Assembly: GCA_051867815.1 (NCBI GenBank)
Contig: JBJDZD010000141.1
Span: forward strand, 20,956-84,955
Source of the DNA: CAG-390 sp051867815
Lineage (GTDB): Bacteria; Bacillota; Clostridia; Oscillospirales; CAG-272
Reading direction: 5' to 3'
Length of the DNA: 64,000 nucleotides
Below the pieces are notes generated by a model. The model was not told where the DNA came from, did no database searches, and worked only from the letters and a program-made list of their open reading frames with translations. Numbering within the stretch: the first letter of the stretch is position 1; each line of letters starts with the position of its first letter. Shown in pieces: positions 35,342 to 46,100 of this stretch. The position numbers were made by a program, and so were the translations under genes.

Positions 35342-35606
35342 ATAAATTTTATGGCATTTTGCCGTTCGCTCCGAGGGGGATCGTTGCCGCGTGGCCTTGA
35401 GCGGAGCGGAGCAGAGCAGCAAAATTTGATGCCCGTGGGCGGTGACTACGCCAACGGTTGCCTGTCATCGGGCAAAAAACTTTTACAGCAGGGCGGATTT
35501 CCGCTTCCGCGCTGCAGGCGGCTCGCGGTAAAATGCGAATGCGCTAAATATGCGGAATTTTATTCTACCCGCAGGCTCGTGCCTGCAAAAAATTACCCAG
35601 GAGGAA
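35342..35606 (+). ncRNA. Long structured 5' leader of the saccharide operon
   Basis: About 265 nt between promoter and ribosome binding site, more GC-rich than the region before it. Pairings seen: CGCTCCG with CGGAGCG; TGCCCG with CGGGCA enclosing GGCG/CGCC; GCGG with CCGC; and GCAGGC-TCGT-GCCTGC just before the AGGAGG. No terminator-like T run is present. It matches no riboswitch class I recognise. Confidence 0.5.
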
Positions 35607-35612
35607 CCATTT

Positions 35613-38600
35613 ATGGCAACGAAAATCAAAAGAGCGGTTGCTCTATGCCTCGCGATCATGACTTTCTGCTCGACCTTCCTCGTATCGGCTGCGGCAAACG
35701 ATGCGACGTCAAGCTCGGTAACGCAGGATGCCATTGCTTCGGCAAAGGAACTGCTCGGCACGATTTCTTATTCCGAATACGCTAAGCAGTATGCGGATAT
35801 CGAGAACGGAACCGCAGAGATCGTTATAAGCGGTCTTGACTACATCGCGGATCAGACCGATGCGGATGTGTCGATTGAAACTTACGACGGTATTGAGGCC
35901 CTCAAAACTTCCGATACGGGCGTTGTTACCTACAAGGTAACCATTCCCGAAAGCGGCATGTATGCGATCAAGCTTGATTATTGGCCCATCGCCGATAAAT
36001 CGACCGCTGTCCAGAGAATCTTCCGTATTGACGGCAAGGTACCTTTCTCGGAGGCTTATTACATTACGCTTCCCAAGATCTGGACCACTAACTACGACGA
36101 GGCTGACTATTATGAATATGACGGTCAGTGGCGTTGGCATCGCAAGGATATCGACGGCAACGAGATCCGCGGTACGATGGAGCAGACACCCGAGTGGTCC
36201 AAGTACACCCTGCGCGACGTTCAGGGTTTCTACAAGGATGATTTTGAGTTCTACCTTGAAGCAGGCGAGCACTACATCTCTTTCGAGGGTGTTGCCCAGC
36301 CCATGGCGATCGAGCAGATCACCATTTACCCCTACGAGGCTCCCATGTCCTACGCGGACTTCATTGCACAGTATGCAAACGAGCCACAGGGTACTTCGGT
36401 AGTCAAGCTTGAGGCTGAGTACCCCAAGTTTACCTCTACCAACACTATCTATCCCGAGGAGGACGCATCCTCTGCGGTAACCAGTCCCACCAACACAACT
36501 GCTTCGATGCTCAATATCATCGGCGGCGACAAGTGGCAGACTGCCGGACAAAGACTTACATACACCTTTACCGTTGATTCCAGCGGTATGTATCAGATCG
36601 TCCCGAGATACATCCAGAACATCAATGACGGTATGTACTCCTCCCGTACTCTTGAGCTTTACAGCGACAGCACGCTCAAGCCGGGCGACAAGGGCTATTA
36701 CAACGGCGTTCCCTTTGACGAGGCCCGCGAGCTTCGTTTCAATTACTCCACCAAATGGTGCGCTGATCCGCTGCGCTTCGGAACCTCTTCCGGCGACGGT
36801 AACAGGATCGACTACACCAACGTTGAGTTTTATTTTGAGGCAGGCGTTGAGTACACCATGGTATTTGAGGTATCCCTCGGCACCATGGCAAACATCGTTC
36901 GCGACGTTAACTCCTCTCTTAACGCGATCAACAATGACTACCTTAATATAATGCGACTCACCGGTGCGGATCCCGACCCCTACCGTGATTACTTCTTCGC
37001 GAGCGTAATGCCCGACACCATCATCGATCTCTACCGCCAGAAGGGCAACCTTGAAAAGGTCGCAAATGAGCTTGTCGCTCTTGCGGGCGTCAAGTCATCC
37101 AACGTTGCTACTCTTGAAAAGATCTACGTGCTTCTTGAGGACATGGCAAGGGACGAGGATGCTATCGCAAAGAACCTTGAGCGTCTTAAGTCCTATATCG
37201 GTAACCTCGGTACATGGCTCAACGACGCCAAGACTCAGCCCCTCCGTCTTGACTACATTTTGATCCAGGGCGCGGACGAGAAGATCCCGAAGGCAGAGGC
37301 AAACTTCTTCCAGGCCTTCTGGCATGAGCTTCAGCGCTTCTTCCAGAGCTTCTTCCGCAACTACGACCGCATGGGCGCAACCGTTGATGCTTCCGAGGTC
37401 GAGGGTGCAAACGAGGTTTGGCTCGCATACGGCCGTGACCAAACACAAGTCATCCGCAACCTTATCAACAACGATTTCACTCCCTCCACGGGTATCACCA
37501 TAGACCTTAAGCTGGTTGCCGGCGGTACGCTTCTTCCTTCGATCCTTTCGGGTCAGGGACCTGACGTTTACCTCGGACTTGGTGACGATAACGTTATCAA
37601 CTACGCAATCAGAGGCGCGCTGCTTCCCGTTGAGAATATGGAAGGTTTTGCCGATCTCGCTCTTTATTATAAGGTAGACGAAAACTTCAATACCATCTAC
37701 GATGAGAACGGCAACCCCGTTAAGAATCCCAACGCACAGTTCAACGAAGCAGCAATGCTCGTTCTCGGCATTGCAGACGCTGAGAACAAGATGCATTACT
37801 ACGGTCTGCCCGAGACTCAGAACTTCCCGATGATGTTCATCCGTACCGATATCCTTGCAGAGCTTGGTATCGACACCCTTGACACTTGGGACGACCTTAT
37901 GGCGGCGGCAACCACCCTCGCCGAGAACAACATGACCATCGGTCTTAATAACGATTACAAGATCTTCCTTTACCAGATGGGCGGAACACTTTTCGCCGAT
38001 GACGGTATGAGAATCAATCTTGATTCCAACGTAGCTCTTGACTCATTTGAGACCATGTGTAACATGTTCACGCAGTACTCCTTCCCCTACAAGTACGACT
38101 TCGTTAACCGTTTCAGAACGGGTGAGATGCCCATCGGTATCGCAAGCTATAACGGAACATACAACCACCTCGTTGTATTTGCAACCGAGCTTCGCGGTAT
38201 GTGGGAATTCGTTCCGTTGCCCGGTTATTATCAGAAGAATGCAAACGGCGAGCAGGTTCTCAACAACGTATCCGTTTCTTCCGTTTCCTCCGTTGTAATG
38301 ATCAACGGCTGTGAGGACAAGGAAGATGCATGGGAATTCATGACCTGGTACACCAGCGACAACACTCAGGTAAGCTACTCCAACGAAATGGTTGCAATCC
38401 TCGGTGACTCCGCTAAGCATCCTACCGCAAACATGACCGCCCTTGAGACCATGCCTTGGACGAACAAGGAATACAAGAACCTCTGGGGTCAGTTTGAAAA
38501 CCTTGCATCCATCCCCAACTATCCCGGTGCATATATCATCGGCCGTTACACCAAGTTTGCATTCCTTTCAGCATACAACGACAATGCAGACCCCGTATCG

Positions 38601-39041
38601 GAACTCCTTTCGTACATCACTACTATTAATAAGGAAATAAACCGTAAGCGCGAAGAATTCGGACTTGAGACCCTTGAGGTCGGACAGACGTTGGCCTCCA
38701 AGCGACGCGACTGGATCCTCGGCCGTACCGAGACCGGAGACATTCTTGAGGATGCAAACGGCAATAAGTACGGTATTGAGGCACTTTCGGACTCTGCTAA
38801 GAATACTTATGCAAATGAGATCAAGGTAGTCACCGATGCTCTCGCCGCTGTTCCAAGCTTCAACAGCTACTGCGCAGACGAATACATCGAAGCTCTCCGC
38901 AATGCGGGCAACGCCCTCAAGGCTGCCACCGCATCTGCTTCCGGTGACGATAAGGAAGTATTCGACAATATCTGCGAATACATCACGGTTTGCGCTGATT
39001 CGCTCAAGAAGTACCAGGCATCCTATCCTGAGCAGAAATAA
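35613..39041 (+). CDS. Very large extracellular solute-binding protein (ABC importer)
   Basis: 1142 residues from the ATG at 35613 with AGGAGG at 7 nt. Signal peptide 1-27 ends FLVSAAAND; there is no lipobox cysteine, unusual for a Gram-positive binding protein. Two beta-rich galactose-binding-like segments follow (about 60-210 and 230-410; SGMYAIKLDYW and SSGMYQIVPRYI are equivalent), then a helical region with an aromatic amphipathic helix (HELQRFFQSFF). The family 1 sugar-binding domain covers about 575-1020 (SGQGPDVYLGLGDDNVINYA, VNRFRTGEMPIGIASYNGTY). Typical binding proteins are 400-550 residues. Ligand is probably a saccharide; identity unknown. Confidence 0.85.
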   Translation: MATKIKRAVALCLAIMTFCSTFLVSAAANDATSSSVTQDAIASAKELLGTISYSEYAKQYADIENGTAEIVISGLDYIADQTDADVSIETYDGIEALKTSDTGVVTYKVTIPESGMYAIKLDYWPIADKSTAVQRIFRIDGKVPFSEAYYITLPKIWTTNYDEADYYEYDGQWRWHRKDIDGNEIRGTMEQTPEWSKYTLRDVQGFYKDDFEFYLEAGEHYISFEGVAQPMAIEQITIYPYEAPMSYADFIAQYANEPQGTSVVKLEAEYPKFTSTNTIYPEEDASSAVTSPTNTTASMLNIIGGDKWQTAGQRLTYTFTVDSSGMYQIVPRYIQNINDGMYSSRTLELYSDSTLKPGDKGYYNGVPFDEARELRFNYSTKWCADPLRFGTSSGDGNRIDYTNVEFYFEAGVEYTMVFEVSLGTMANIVRDVNSSLNAINNDYLNIMRLTGADPDPYRDYFFASVMPDTIIDLYRQKGNLEKVANELVALAGVKSSNVATLEKIYVLLEDMARDEDAIAKNLERLKSYIGNLGTWLNDAKTQPLRLDYILIQGADEKIPKAEANFFQAFWHELQRFFQSFFRNYDRMGATVDASEVEGANEVWLAYGRDQTQVIRNLINNDFTPSTGITIDLKLVAGGTLLPSILSGQGPDVYLGLGDDNVINYAIRGALLPVENMEGFADLALYYKVDENFNTIYDENGNPVKNPNAQFNEAAMLVLGIADAENKMHYYGLPETQNFPMMFIRTDILAELGIDTLDTWDDLMAAATTLAENNMTIGLNNDYKIFLYQMGGTLFADDGMRINLDSNVALDSFETMCNMFTQYSFPYKYDFVNRFRTGEMPIGIASYNGTYNHLVVFATELRGMWEFVPLPGYYQKNANGEQVLNNVSVSSVSSVVMINGCEDKEDAWEFMTWYTSDNTQVSYSNEMVAILGDSAKHPTANMTALETMPWTNKEYKNLWGQFENLASIPNYPGAYIIGRYTKFAFLSAYNDNADPVSELLSYITTINKEINRKREEFGLETLEVGQTLASKRRDWILGRTETGDILEDANGNKYGIEALSDSAKNTYANEIKVVTDALAAVPSFNSYCADEYIEALRNAGNALKAATASASGDDKEVFDNICEYITVCADSLKKYQASYPEQK

Positions 39042-39081
39042 TTAACGGTTAGTCCGAAATAACAATAAGGAGAAAAAGTTC

Positions 39082-40029
39082 ATGTCACAGAAAACAGCAA
39101 CAAAAAAGGCTGTTGCCAGAAAAGATATGACGCGGCTTCAGTGGACATGGAAAGAGATGAAGCGCAACTGGGTTGCATACGTTATGATCGCGCCCTTCGT
39201 GCTTGTATTTACCCTCTTTACTGTCGCGCCCGTTTTGGTATCCATCTTCATGAGTTTCACAGACTTCAACATGATCGAGGTGCCCAATTTCCTCTTCCTG
39301 GATAACTACATCCGCCTTTTCCTTGATGACGATATATTCCTTATCGCCGTTAAAAACACATTCATTTTCGCGGTCATCGTAGGTCCCGTATCTTACATGA
39401 TGTCACTCATGGTTGCATGGTTCATCAACGAGCTGGGTCCTAAGATTCGTGCGATCGTTACACTTATTTTCTACGCTCCTTCCATTGCGGGTCAGGTTTA
39501 TCTTATTTGGGGTACGCTTTTCTCGGGCGACTCCTACGGTTGGGTAAACGCAACTCTGCTTAATCTCGGACTGATCAACAAAGAGATTCAGTTCTTCGAG
39601 AACGCCGACTACGTTATGCCGCTGTGTATCGTGGTCGCCCTCTGGACATCCCTTGGTACGTCCTTCCTTTCCTTCATTGCAGGTCTTCAGGGTATTGACC
39701 GCTCCATGTACGAGGCAGGTGCCGTTGACGGTATTCCCACCCGTTGGCATGAGCTTTGGTACATCACCCTTCCTTCGATGAAGCCCCAGCTGATGTTCGG
39801 TGCAATCATGGCGATCACCAGCTCCTTCGGCTTCGGCGGCGTCGTTGATGCGCTCTGCGGCAACCCCTCGGTTGACTATTGTGCGTGGACGATAATGCAT
39901 CACCTGAATGACTATCTCGGTGCCCGTTTCGAGGTCGGATACGGTTCCGCGATAGCAGTCGTGCTCTTTGCGATCATGATCGGTGCGAACATGCTCGTTA
40001 AGAAATTGCTCTCAAAGGTAGGTCAGTAA
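39082..40029 (+). CDS. Sugar ABC transporter permease (MalF type, first pair)
   Basis: 315 residues, six predicted transmembrane segments after a charged N-terminal tail, AAGGAG 9 nt before the ATG. The EAA loop that docks the ATPase is visible as YEAGAVDGIPTRWHELWYIT near residue 212. The family is MalF/UgpA-like, CUT1 class. It pairs with the next gene, one nt away. No ATPase gene occurs in the operon, so a shared MsmX-like ATPase encoded elsewhere is expected. Confidence 0.92.
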   Translation: MSQKTATKKAVARKDMTRLQWTWKEMKRNWVAYVMIAPFVLVFTLFTVAPVLVSIFMSFTDFNMIEVPNFLFLDNYIRLFLDDDIFLIAVKNTFIFAVIVGPVSYMMSLMVAWFINELGPKIRAIVTLIFYAPSIAGQVYLIWGTLFSGDSYGWVNATLLNLGLINKEIQFFENADYVMPLCIVVALWTSLGTSFLSFIAGLQGIDRSMYEAGAVDGIPTRWHELWYITLPSMKPQLMFGAIMAITSSFGFGGVVDALCGNPSVDYCAWTIMHHLNDYLGARFEVGYGSAIAVVLFAIMIGANMLVKKLLSKVGQ

Positions 40030-40030
40030 G

Positions 40031-40903
40031 ATGGCAAGATTAAGAACAAGAAAGCATAAGGTCGTTCTTAACCGCTCTGTCGGTGGTGACCTCGGCATAA
40101 ACATTATGCTCATTATTCTCGGAGCATTCATGTTCCTCCCCATGCTCTATGTTGTCATGCAGTCGCTCAAGCCTCTTGACGAGCTGTGGATGTTCCCTCC
40201 GAGATTCATCGTTATGAACCCCACGTTTAATAACTTCTCCGACCTGTTCGTTCTTATGAACATCTCGTGGGTTCCTTTCTCCCGTTACATATTCAATACG
40301 GTTCTCGTATCCGTAGCGGGTACGGCCGGCAACCTCCTCTTTGCTTCGATGTGTGCATACTGCCTGGCAAAGATCAAGTTCCCCGGACACAAGTGGATAT
40401 TCAAGACCATCCGTACGTCGCTGATGTTCCACGAGACGGTTACCGCAGTAACCCGTTTCACCATCATGAGCGTGCTCTTGATGATCGATACACCTCTTGC
40501 GCTCATCATCCCGGCATGGGGCTCCACTCTCGGTCTTTACCTCATGAAGCAGTTCATGGAGACCAACGTAAACGACTCCGTCCTCGAATCCTCGAGACTT
40601 GACGGCGCAAGTGAATGGAGAACTTTCTGGGTCATTGCGATGCCCATGGTTAAGCCTGCATGGCTGACGCTTATCATCTATTGCTTCCAGGGTCTGTGGA
40701 ATCAGGGTTCCTCGATCTACATTCACTCCGAGCAGTACAAGTCCTTCAACTATGCAATCCAGCAGATCACCGCAGGCGGTATCAAGCGTGCCGGCGCGAG
40801 TGCTGCCGCAAACGTAATCATGATGTCGGTACCGATCCTGGTATTCGTCATCTCTCAGTCGAACATCATTGAAACGATGGGTTCGTCCGGTATGAAAGAC
40901 TAA
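40031..40903 (+). CDS. Carbohydrate ABC transporter permease (MalG type, first pair)
   Basis: 290 residues with six transmembrane segments. EAA-like loop LESSRLDGASEWRTFWVIAM at about residue 181. MalG/UgpE-like CUT1 family. It starts 1 nt after the stop of its MalF partner, so translation is coupled. The following NHL-Yip1 gene starts 10 nt after it. Confidence 0.92.
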   Translation: MARLRTRKHKVVLNRSVGGDLGINIMLIILGAFMFLPMLYVVMQSLKPLDELWMFPPRFIVMNPTFNNFSDLFVLMNISWVPFSRYIFNTVLVSVAGTAGNLLFASMCAYCLAKIKFPGHKWIFKTIRTSLMFHETVTAVTRFTIMSVLLMIDTPLALIIPAWGSTLGLYLMKQFMETNVNDSVLESSRLDGASEWRTFWVIAMPMVKPAWLTLIIYCFQGLWNQGSSIYIHSEQYKSFNYAIQQITAGGIKRAGASAAANVIMMSVPILVFVISQSNIIETMGSSGMKD

Positions 40904-40913
40904 GGAGGCAGTT

Positions 40914-43079
40914 ATGAAGAAATTTATCAGCATATTTGCTCTCCTGTTTGCTCTGATGATGGTTTTCGCACTCCCTGCAGGGGCGGCAAAAACTTATCAG
41001 ACCTACACATACTCCATGGGCGGTTTTGCGCTTCATTCACCGGATGCCTACACTCCCGAAGGCACCCACAACTGGGTCGACATGGGACTTGAGAAGGAGC
41101 TTGACTCCCCTCACGACGTTGTAGTTGACAAGAATGATAACATTTACATCGCGGATACGGGCAATAGCCGTGTCGTTGTTCTCAACCGCTACTTTAAGGT
41201 TCAGTTTGAAATCAGTGAATTCGTAAACGATCAGGGTATTGCCGACAAGCTCAATAAGCCCCAGGGCGTTTTCGTAACCGCCGATAAGGTTACCCCTTTG
41301 GGCGTAGAGGAGGGAATCATCTACGTTTGCGATACCGATCAGAACCGTATCGTAACGTTTGATAAGCAAGGCAATTTCATTAAGATAATTCCCCAGCCCA
41401 AGAGCAGTCTCTTTGACGACAATGCCGTTTACAAGCCCATTGCGATAGCGGTTGATGACTACAACAGATTGTACGTTGTATCATCGACCACCTATCAGGG
41501 TATCATCGTCATGAACGACGACGGCACCTTCATCCGTTTCGTCGGTGCGCAGAAGGTGTCCATCTCCACTTGGGATAAGATCTGGAGAATGTTCCAGACC
41601 GACGAGCAGAGAGATCGTACCGAATCCGTTATCTCTTCCGAGTTCAACAACATCACCATCGACGACAAGGGCTTCATCTACATAACCACATCCACCATAA
41701 ACGAAAAGGATGTAGCGAATGCGATAAAGAAGAAGTCAAAGTCCGGTGACTATGCACCCGTCAAGATGCTCAACCAGTCCGGTGACGAGGTCATGGCGCG
41801 TAACGGTTTCTGGCCACCTTCCGGTGAGATAGACCTTTCGGGACGTGCTTCCGAGGGCGCTACCACGGGCGTTTCCGAGATCATCGACGTAGCAATCGGC
41901 CCGGAGAATACTTGGTCCATCATTGACGCAAAGCGTCAGAAGATATTCACCTACGACGACAACGGAAATCTGCTGTTTGCCTTCGGCGACAAGGGTTCTC
42001 AGCTCGGTAACCTCAAGAACATTGAAGGTATTACCTACATGAGCGACGGCAGAATGCTCGTCCTCGACAAGACGGACGACAACATCACCGTTTTCTCCCG
42101 TACCGAGTACGGTGACATACTGATTCGCGCAATTGAGCACCAGAATGACCGTAAGTACGACCTTGCCAAAGAAGACTGGGAAGAGATCCTCAAGAGAAAC
42201 TCCAATTTCGACGCTGCCTACATCGGTATCGGCGATGCACTTTACCGCAACGGTCAGTACAGCGAGGCGCTTCCTTATTACGAAGCCGCGTATGATACTC
42301 AGGGCTGGTCCGACTCCTACAAGGAGATCAGAAAAGAGTGGATCGCAAAGTACGTTCTTCTCATTCCGCTCTTTATCATAGTAGTCGTAGTTCTCGTCTC
42401 CCTCTTCTTCAAGAAGGCCGCAAAGGTCAATAAGAGGGCAGCAACCGCAGGCGGAAAGAGAACCTTCGGCGAGGAGATGCTCTTCGCATTCCATCTTATT
42501 TTCCACCCCTTCGACGGTTTCTGGGATCTCAAGCATGAAAAGAGAGGCTCTGTCCGAGCAGCCATTGTATACGTTTTACTTACCATACTCGCATTCTTCT
42601 ATCAGGCTATCGGCTCCGGTTACCTCGTAAATCCCCACGGCTCATACACCACCATCTTCACGCAGGCACTCAGCGTTCTTGTACCGCTGTTCCTGTGGAT
42701 AGTTGCGAACTGGTGTCTTACGACTTTGTTTGACGGTGAAGGAAGCTTCAAGGATATCTTCGTTGCATGCGGATATTCGCTTCTCCCCCTCATTCTGACA
42801 GTCATTCCCACCACAATCTTTACCAACGTTGCTCTTAAGGAAGAGCTTGATATCACCAACCTTATCGTCACCTTCGGCTTTACCTGGTCAATACTTCTGA
42901 TATTCGTCGGCATGCAGGTGACACACGATTATACCCTGTTCAAGAACGTTATTACCACACTCGGCACAATTGTTGCAATGATATTCATAATGTTTGTAGC
43001 GATCCTCTTTACAACTCTCGTAGGCAAGATGGTAAGCTTCATCACCAACATCGTTGTCGAGATCAGCTACCGAATGTAA
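40914..43079 (+). CDS. NHL-repeat, TPR and Yip1-domain membrane protein
   Basis: 721 residues, GGAGG at 5 nt. Signal peptide 1-24 (ALPAGAA). About 50-400 is a beta-propeller of NHL-type repeats (LDSPHDVVVDKNDNIYIADT, then NKPQGVFV, PIAIAVDDYNRLYVV and VAIGPENTWSIID). A TPR-like helix pair lies at about 415-455 (YIGIGDALYRNGQYSEALPY). A transmembrane helix at about 482-502 joins a cytosolic loop to a five-helix Yip1-like membrane domain at about 525-720. So an extracellular sensing or binding propeller is tied to a membrane bundle. It lies between the permeases and the DUF5696-like gene and is likely part of the same machine. Confidence 0.82.
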   Translation: MKKFISIFALLFALMMVFALPAGAAKTYQTYTYSMGGFALHSPDAYTPEGTHNWVDMGLEKELDSPHDVVVDKNDNIYIADTGNSRVVVLNRYFKVQFEISEFVNDQGIADKLNKPQGVFVTADKVTPLGVEEGIIYVCDTDQNRIVTFDKQGNFIKIIPQPKSSLFDDNAVYKPIAIAVDDYNRLYVVSSTTYQGIIVMNDDGTFIRFVGAQKVSISTWDKIWRMFQTDEQRDRTESVISSEFNNITIDDKGFIYITTSTINEKDVANAIKKKSKSGDYAPVKMLNQSGDEVMARNGFWPPSGEIDLSGRASEGATTGVSEIIDVAIGPENTWSIIDAKRQKIFTYDDNGNLLFAFGDKGSQLGNLKNIEGITYMSDGRMLVLDKTDDNITVFSRTEYGDILIRAIEHQNDRKYDLAKEDWEEILKRNSNFDAAYIGIGDALYRNGQYSEALPYYEAAYDTQGWSDSYKEIRKEWIAKYVLLIPLFIIVVVVLVSLFFKKAAKVNKRAATAGGKRTFGEEMLFAFHLIFHPFDGFWDLKHEKRGSVRAAIVYVLLTILAFFYQAIGSGYLVNPHGSYTTIFTQALSVLVPLFLWIVANWCLTTLFDGEGSFKDIFVACGYSLLPLILTVIPTTIFTNVALKEELDITNLIVTFGFTWSILLIFVGMQVTHDYTLFKNVITTLGTIVAMIFIMFVAILFTTLVGKMVSFITNIVVEISYRM

Positions 43080-43104
43080 AATGACAGGGAAGGAGAATAC
43101 AATA

Positions 43105-46100
43105 ATGAAAAGAATATTGGCATTACTTTTAACTGTCATAACGATGTTCGGAACATTTGCCGTTAATATCAGCGCAGCGGCCGTTCCCGATATCCTTGAA
43201 AAGGATAAGGACGGCAAGGATATTCCCGGCGAGGTCGACTGGACGTCCACTCTCAAGCAGTATCTGACTCTGGAATTCAAGACAGAGCAGGAAAAGCTTG
43301 AGTCGATGACCATGATGTATGAAAAGGACGGTTATCAGCTTTGGATCGATGACTATACAGGCGAGGTTGCCACAGTCAACGTTGCAAGCGGTCAGATACT
43401 GTTCTCAAACCCCTACGATATCGGTTCGACTTCATCAAGTGACTCGATCAAAGCAGAGTTGTTTTCCCAGATCGTAGTCAAATACACGGATAACGACACC
43501 GAAAAGTACATGCACAGCTTCACAGAGGCTGCATCTCGCGGACAGATCAATTTTAAGTATATCAAGAACGGTATCCGCGTAGAGTACAGTATCGGTCGTG
43601 AAGAGACGAGAATGCTCGTTCCCCGTCAGATCGAAAGATCGAGATTTGAGGACTTCATTCTCCAGCCCTTCGCAGACGAGATCAACAAGATCTCCGAAGA
43701 AAACGGCTGCATAGTGCTTGACTGGAGAGAATATCTCCCCATGGCTAAGCGTAACAACATGATCAAGGATTCCTCTCCCACCGGCCAGCCAAAGGACGGT
43801 AACAACGAATGGTTCAAGTTCGTTAAGCTCCTTGCGTTCTATTCCCAGAAGTTCCTCGGTGAATGTGAAACGGAGAAGGAAAGAAGATCAATGCTTGCCC
43901 TTTATCCCATCACCAAGAAGATGGATATTTACGTATGTACTCCCGATATAAGCCGTAACGAGCTTATCACCATTGAGGGCTACCTCAAGACATACGTTCC
44001 CACCTACACCTTCGAACAGCTTGAAGCTGACCATTTGATGACCGAGTATGAGGGTCAGGATAAGTCACCTCCTCTCTTCAAGATGGCTCTTGAGTACACT
44101 CTTGACGAGATGGGCATGACTGTAAGACTTCCCGCAAACGGCTTGCGTTTTGACGAGTCGCTCTATCAGCTCACCTACGTAAGCATCCTTCCCTATATGG
44201 GCGCAGGTGCAAACTACCTCCTCGGAGACAAGGATGAGGAGTTTACAGGCTACAACTTCTTCCCGGACGGCTCCGGTACTCTCTTCCGTCACGAGGAACT
44301 GAACGGCAAGGCTAACACCGTCGTGAACGGTAAGGTCTACGGCCAGGACTTCGCATACAATACCATCGTCGGCGCTAACCAGCAGGTTATCCGTTATCCC
44401 GTATTCGGTATCGTTTCCAATACTCACCGCACCGAGTCGGTTAAGGTCGAGAAGCGTGTCACCGAGGAAGTCACGGACGCCAACGGCAACGTCATTATCA
44501 TTGATAAGGACGGAAGTATCGTCAACGAACACAAGTACGAAGAGGGAATGGTTGACATTGAAGTCACGGAAGACAAGGGCTTTGTGGCAATCATCGAAGA
44601 AGGCGACGCTCTTGCGGAGCTTTCCGACTACCACATGGGTTCATCCGGTAAGTACAACACCATTCAGATGCTGTTCTACCCCAGACCTAAGGACTCTTAT
44701 AACCTTGCGAACGCTATCTCGGTCGGTGCAAATGCAACCTGGACCGTCGTTTCCTCCCGTAAGTACGTAGGCAACTACAAAATCCGCTATATCATGCTCA
44801 CCGACGACCAGATCGCCGAGGAGAAGGGCATGGATAAATACTACGAATGCTCTTGGATGGGTATGGCCGAGGCTTACCGCGACTACCTCTACAGCAAGGG
44901 CGATCTCGAGTCTCTCACCGAAAAGGATGTTCAAGCTGACATCCCCATGTATATCGAGACCTTCGGTACTCTCGAGACCCTTGAGAAGATCATGTCCATC
45001 CCCGTAAACGTAATGACCTCCTTGACCTCCTTCGAGAATGTCAAGACGATGTACGACGAGCTTTCCGCAGAGGGAGTATCGAACATCAAGTTCAAGCTCA
45101 GGGGCTATGCAAACGGCGGCATGTATTCCTCCGTTCCCTACAAGCTTGAGTGGGAAAAATCCGTCGGCGGCGCGAGTGGCTTCAAGGATCTCCTTGATTA
45201 CTCGGCAGAGAAGGGCTTCGAGGTATTCCCCGAGTTCGACTTTGTATATGTCGGCACTACTAAGGCCTTTGACGGTCTTACCCTCAAGAAGCACATAGTT
45301 AAGTCGATCAACGACACCTACATGTCACGCCGTTATTACAGCGCGACCCGTCAGACTCACGTCGGACGCTATGAGCTTGCGATCTCCGCGGCTTACTATT
45401 CGCATTTCTACGATAAGCTCACCTCAAATCTTCTTAAATATTATGAAGATACGGATGCTCTCAAAGCGATTTCCGTAAGCACTCTCGGTACGGACCTCAA
45501 CTCCGACTTCGACGAGGATGAGCCTTACAACCGCGAGGACAACAAAAAGTACACGATGAATATCTTCTCCAAGATGGATGAGGATTACGATCTCGTTATG
45601 ACCGAGGGCGCAAATGCTTACACTTGGAAGTACGTAGATTACATCATTAACGTTCCGCTTGACTCAAGCCGTTACAACATGTCTTCAAACTCCGTTCCCT
45701 TCATCGGCGTTGTCCTTCACGGAAGCGTTCAGTTTGCAGGTACTCCTCTTAACATGGAGGGTAACATCGGTTACAGCATGCTTAAGGCGATCGAGAACGG
45801 CGCAGGTCTTTACTTCATCCTCTGCTATGAAAACTACGAGGAACTGAAGGAAGATCACATACTCAGCGAGTACTACTCCGTACGCTACGACATCCTTAAG
45901 GATGACGTAGTCAGGTATTACACCATCCTCAACGACCTTACAAAGGACCTCCAGCTCTCCAAGATCGTAGGACATAAGTTCCTCATCGGCGAGCGCGTTC
46001 CCGATCCCGACGAGGTAATTGCGGATGAAGAGGCTCTTAAGAAGGAACAAGAGCTTGCCGAACAGCTTAAGGCAGAAGAAGAAGCCAAGAAGCTCCAGGA

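Noticed and set aside
35351..35785. 144-residue frame in the saccharide operon leader
   Set aside because: It overlaps the signal peptide of the binding protein in another frame, lacks a ribosome site and has an arbitrary composition; the region fits a structured RNA leader better.
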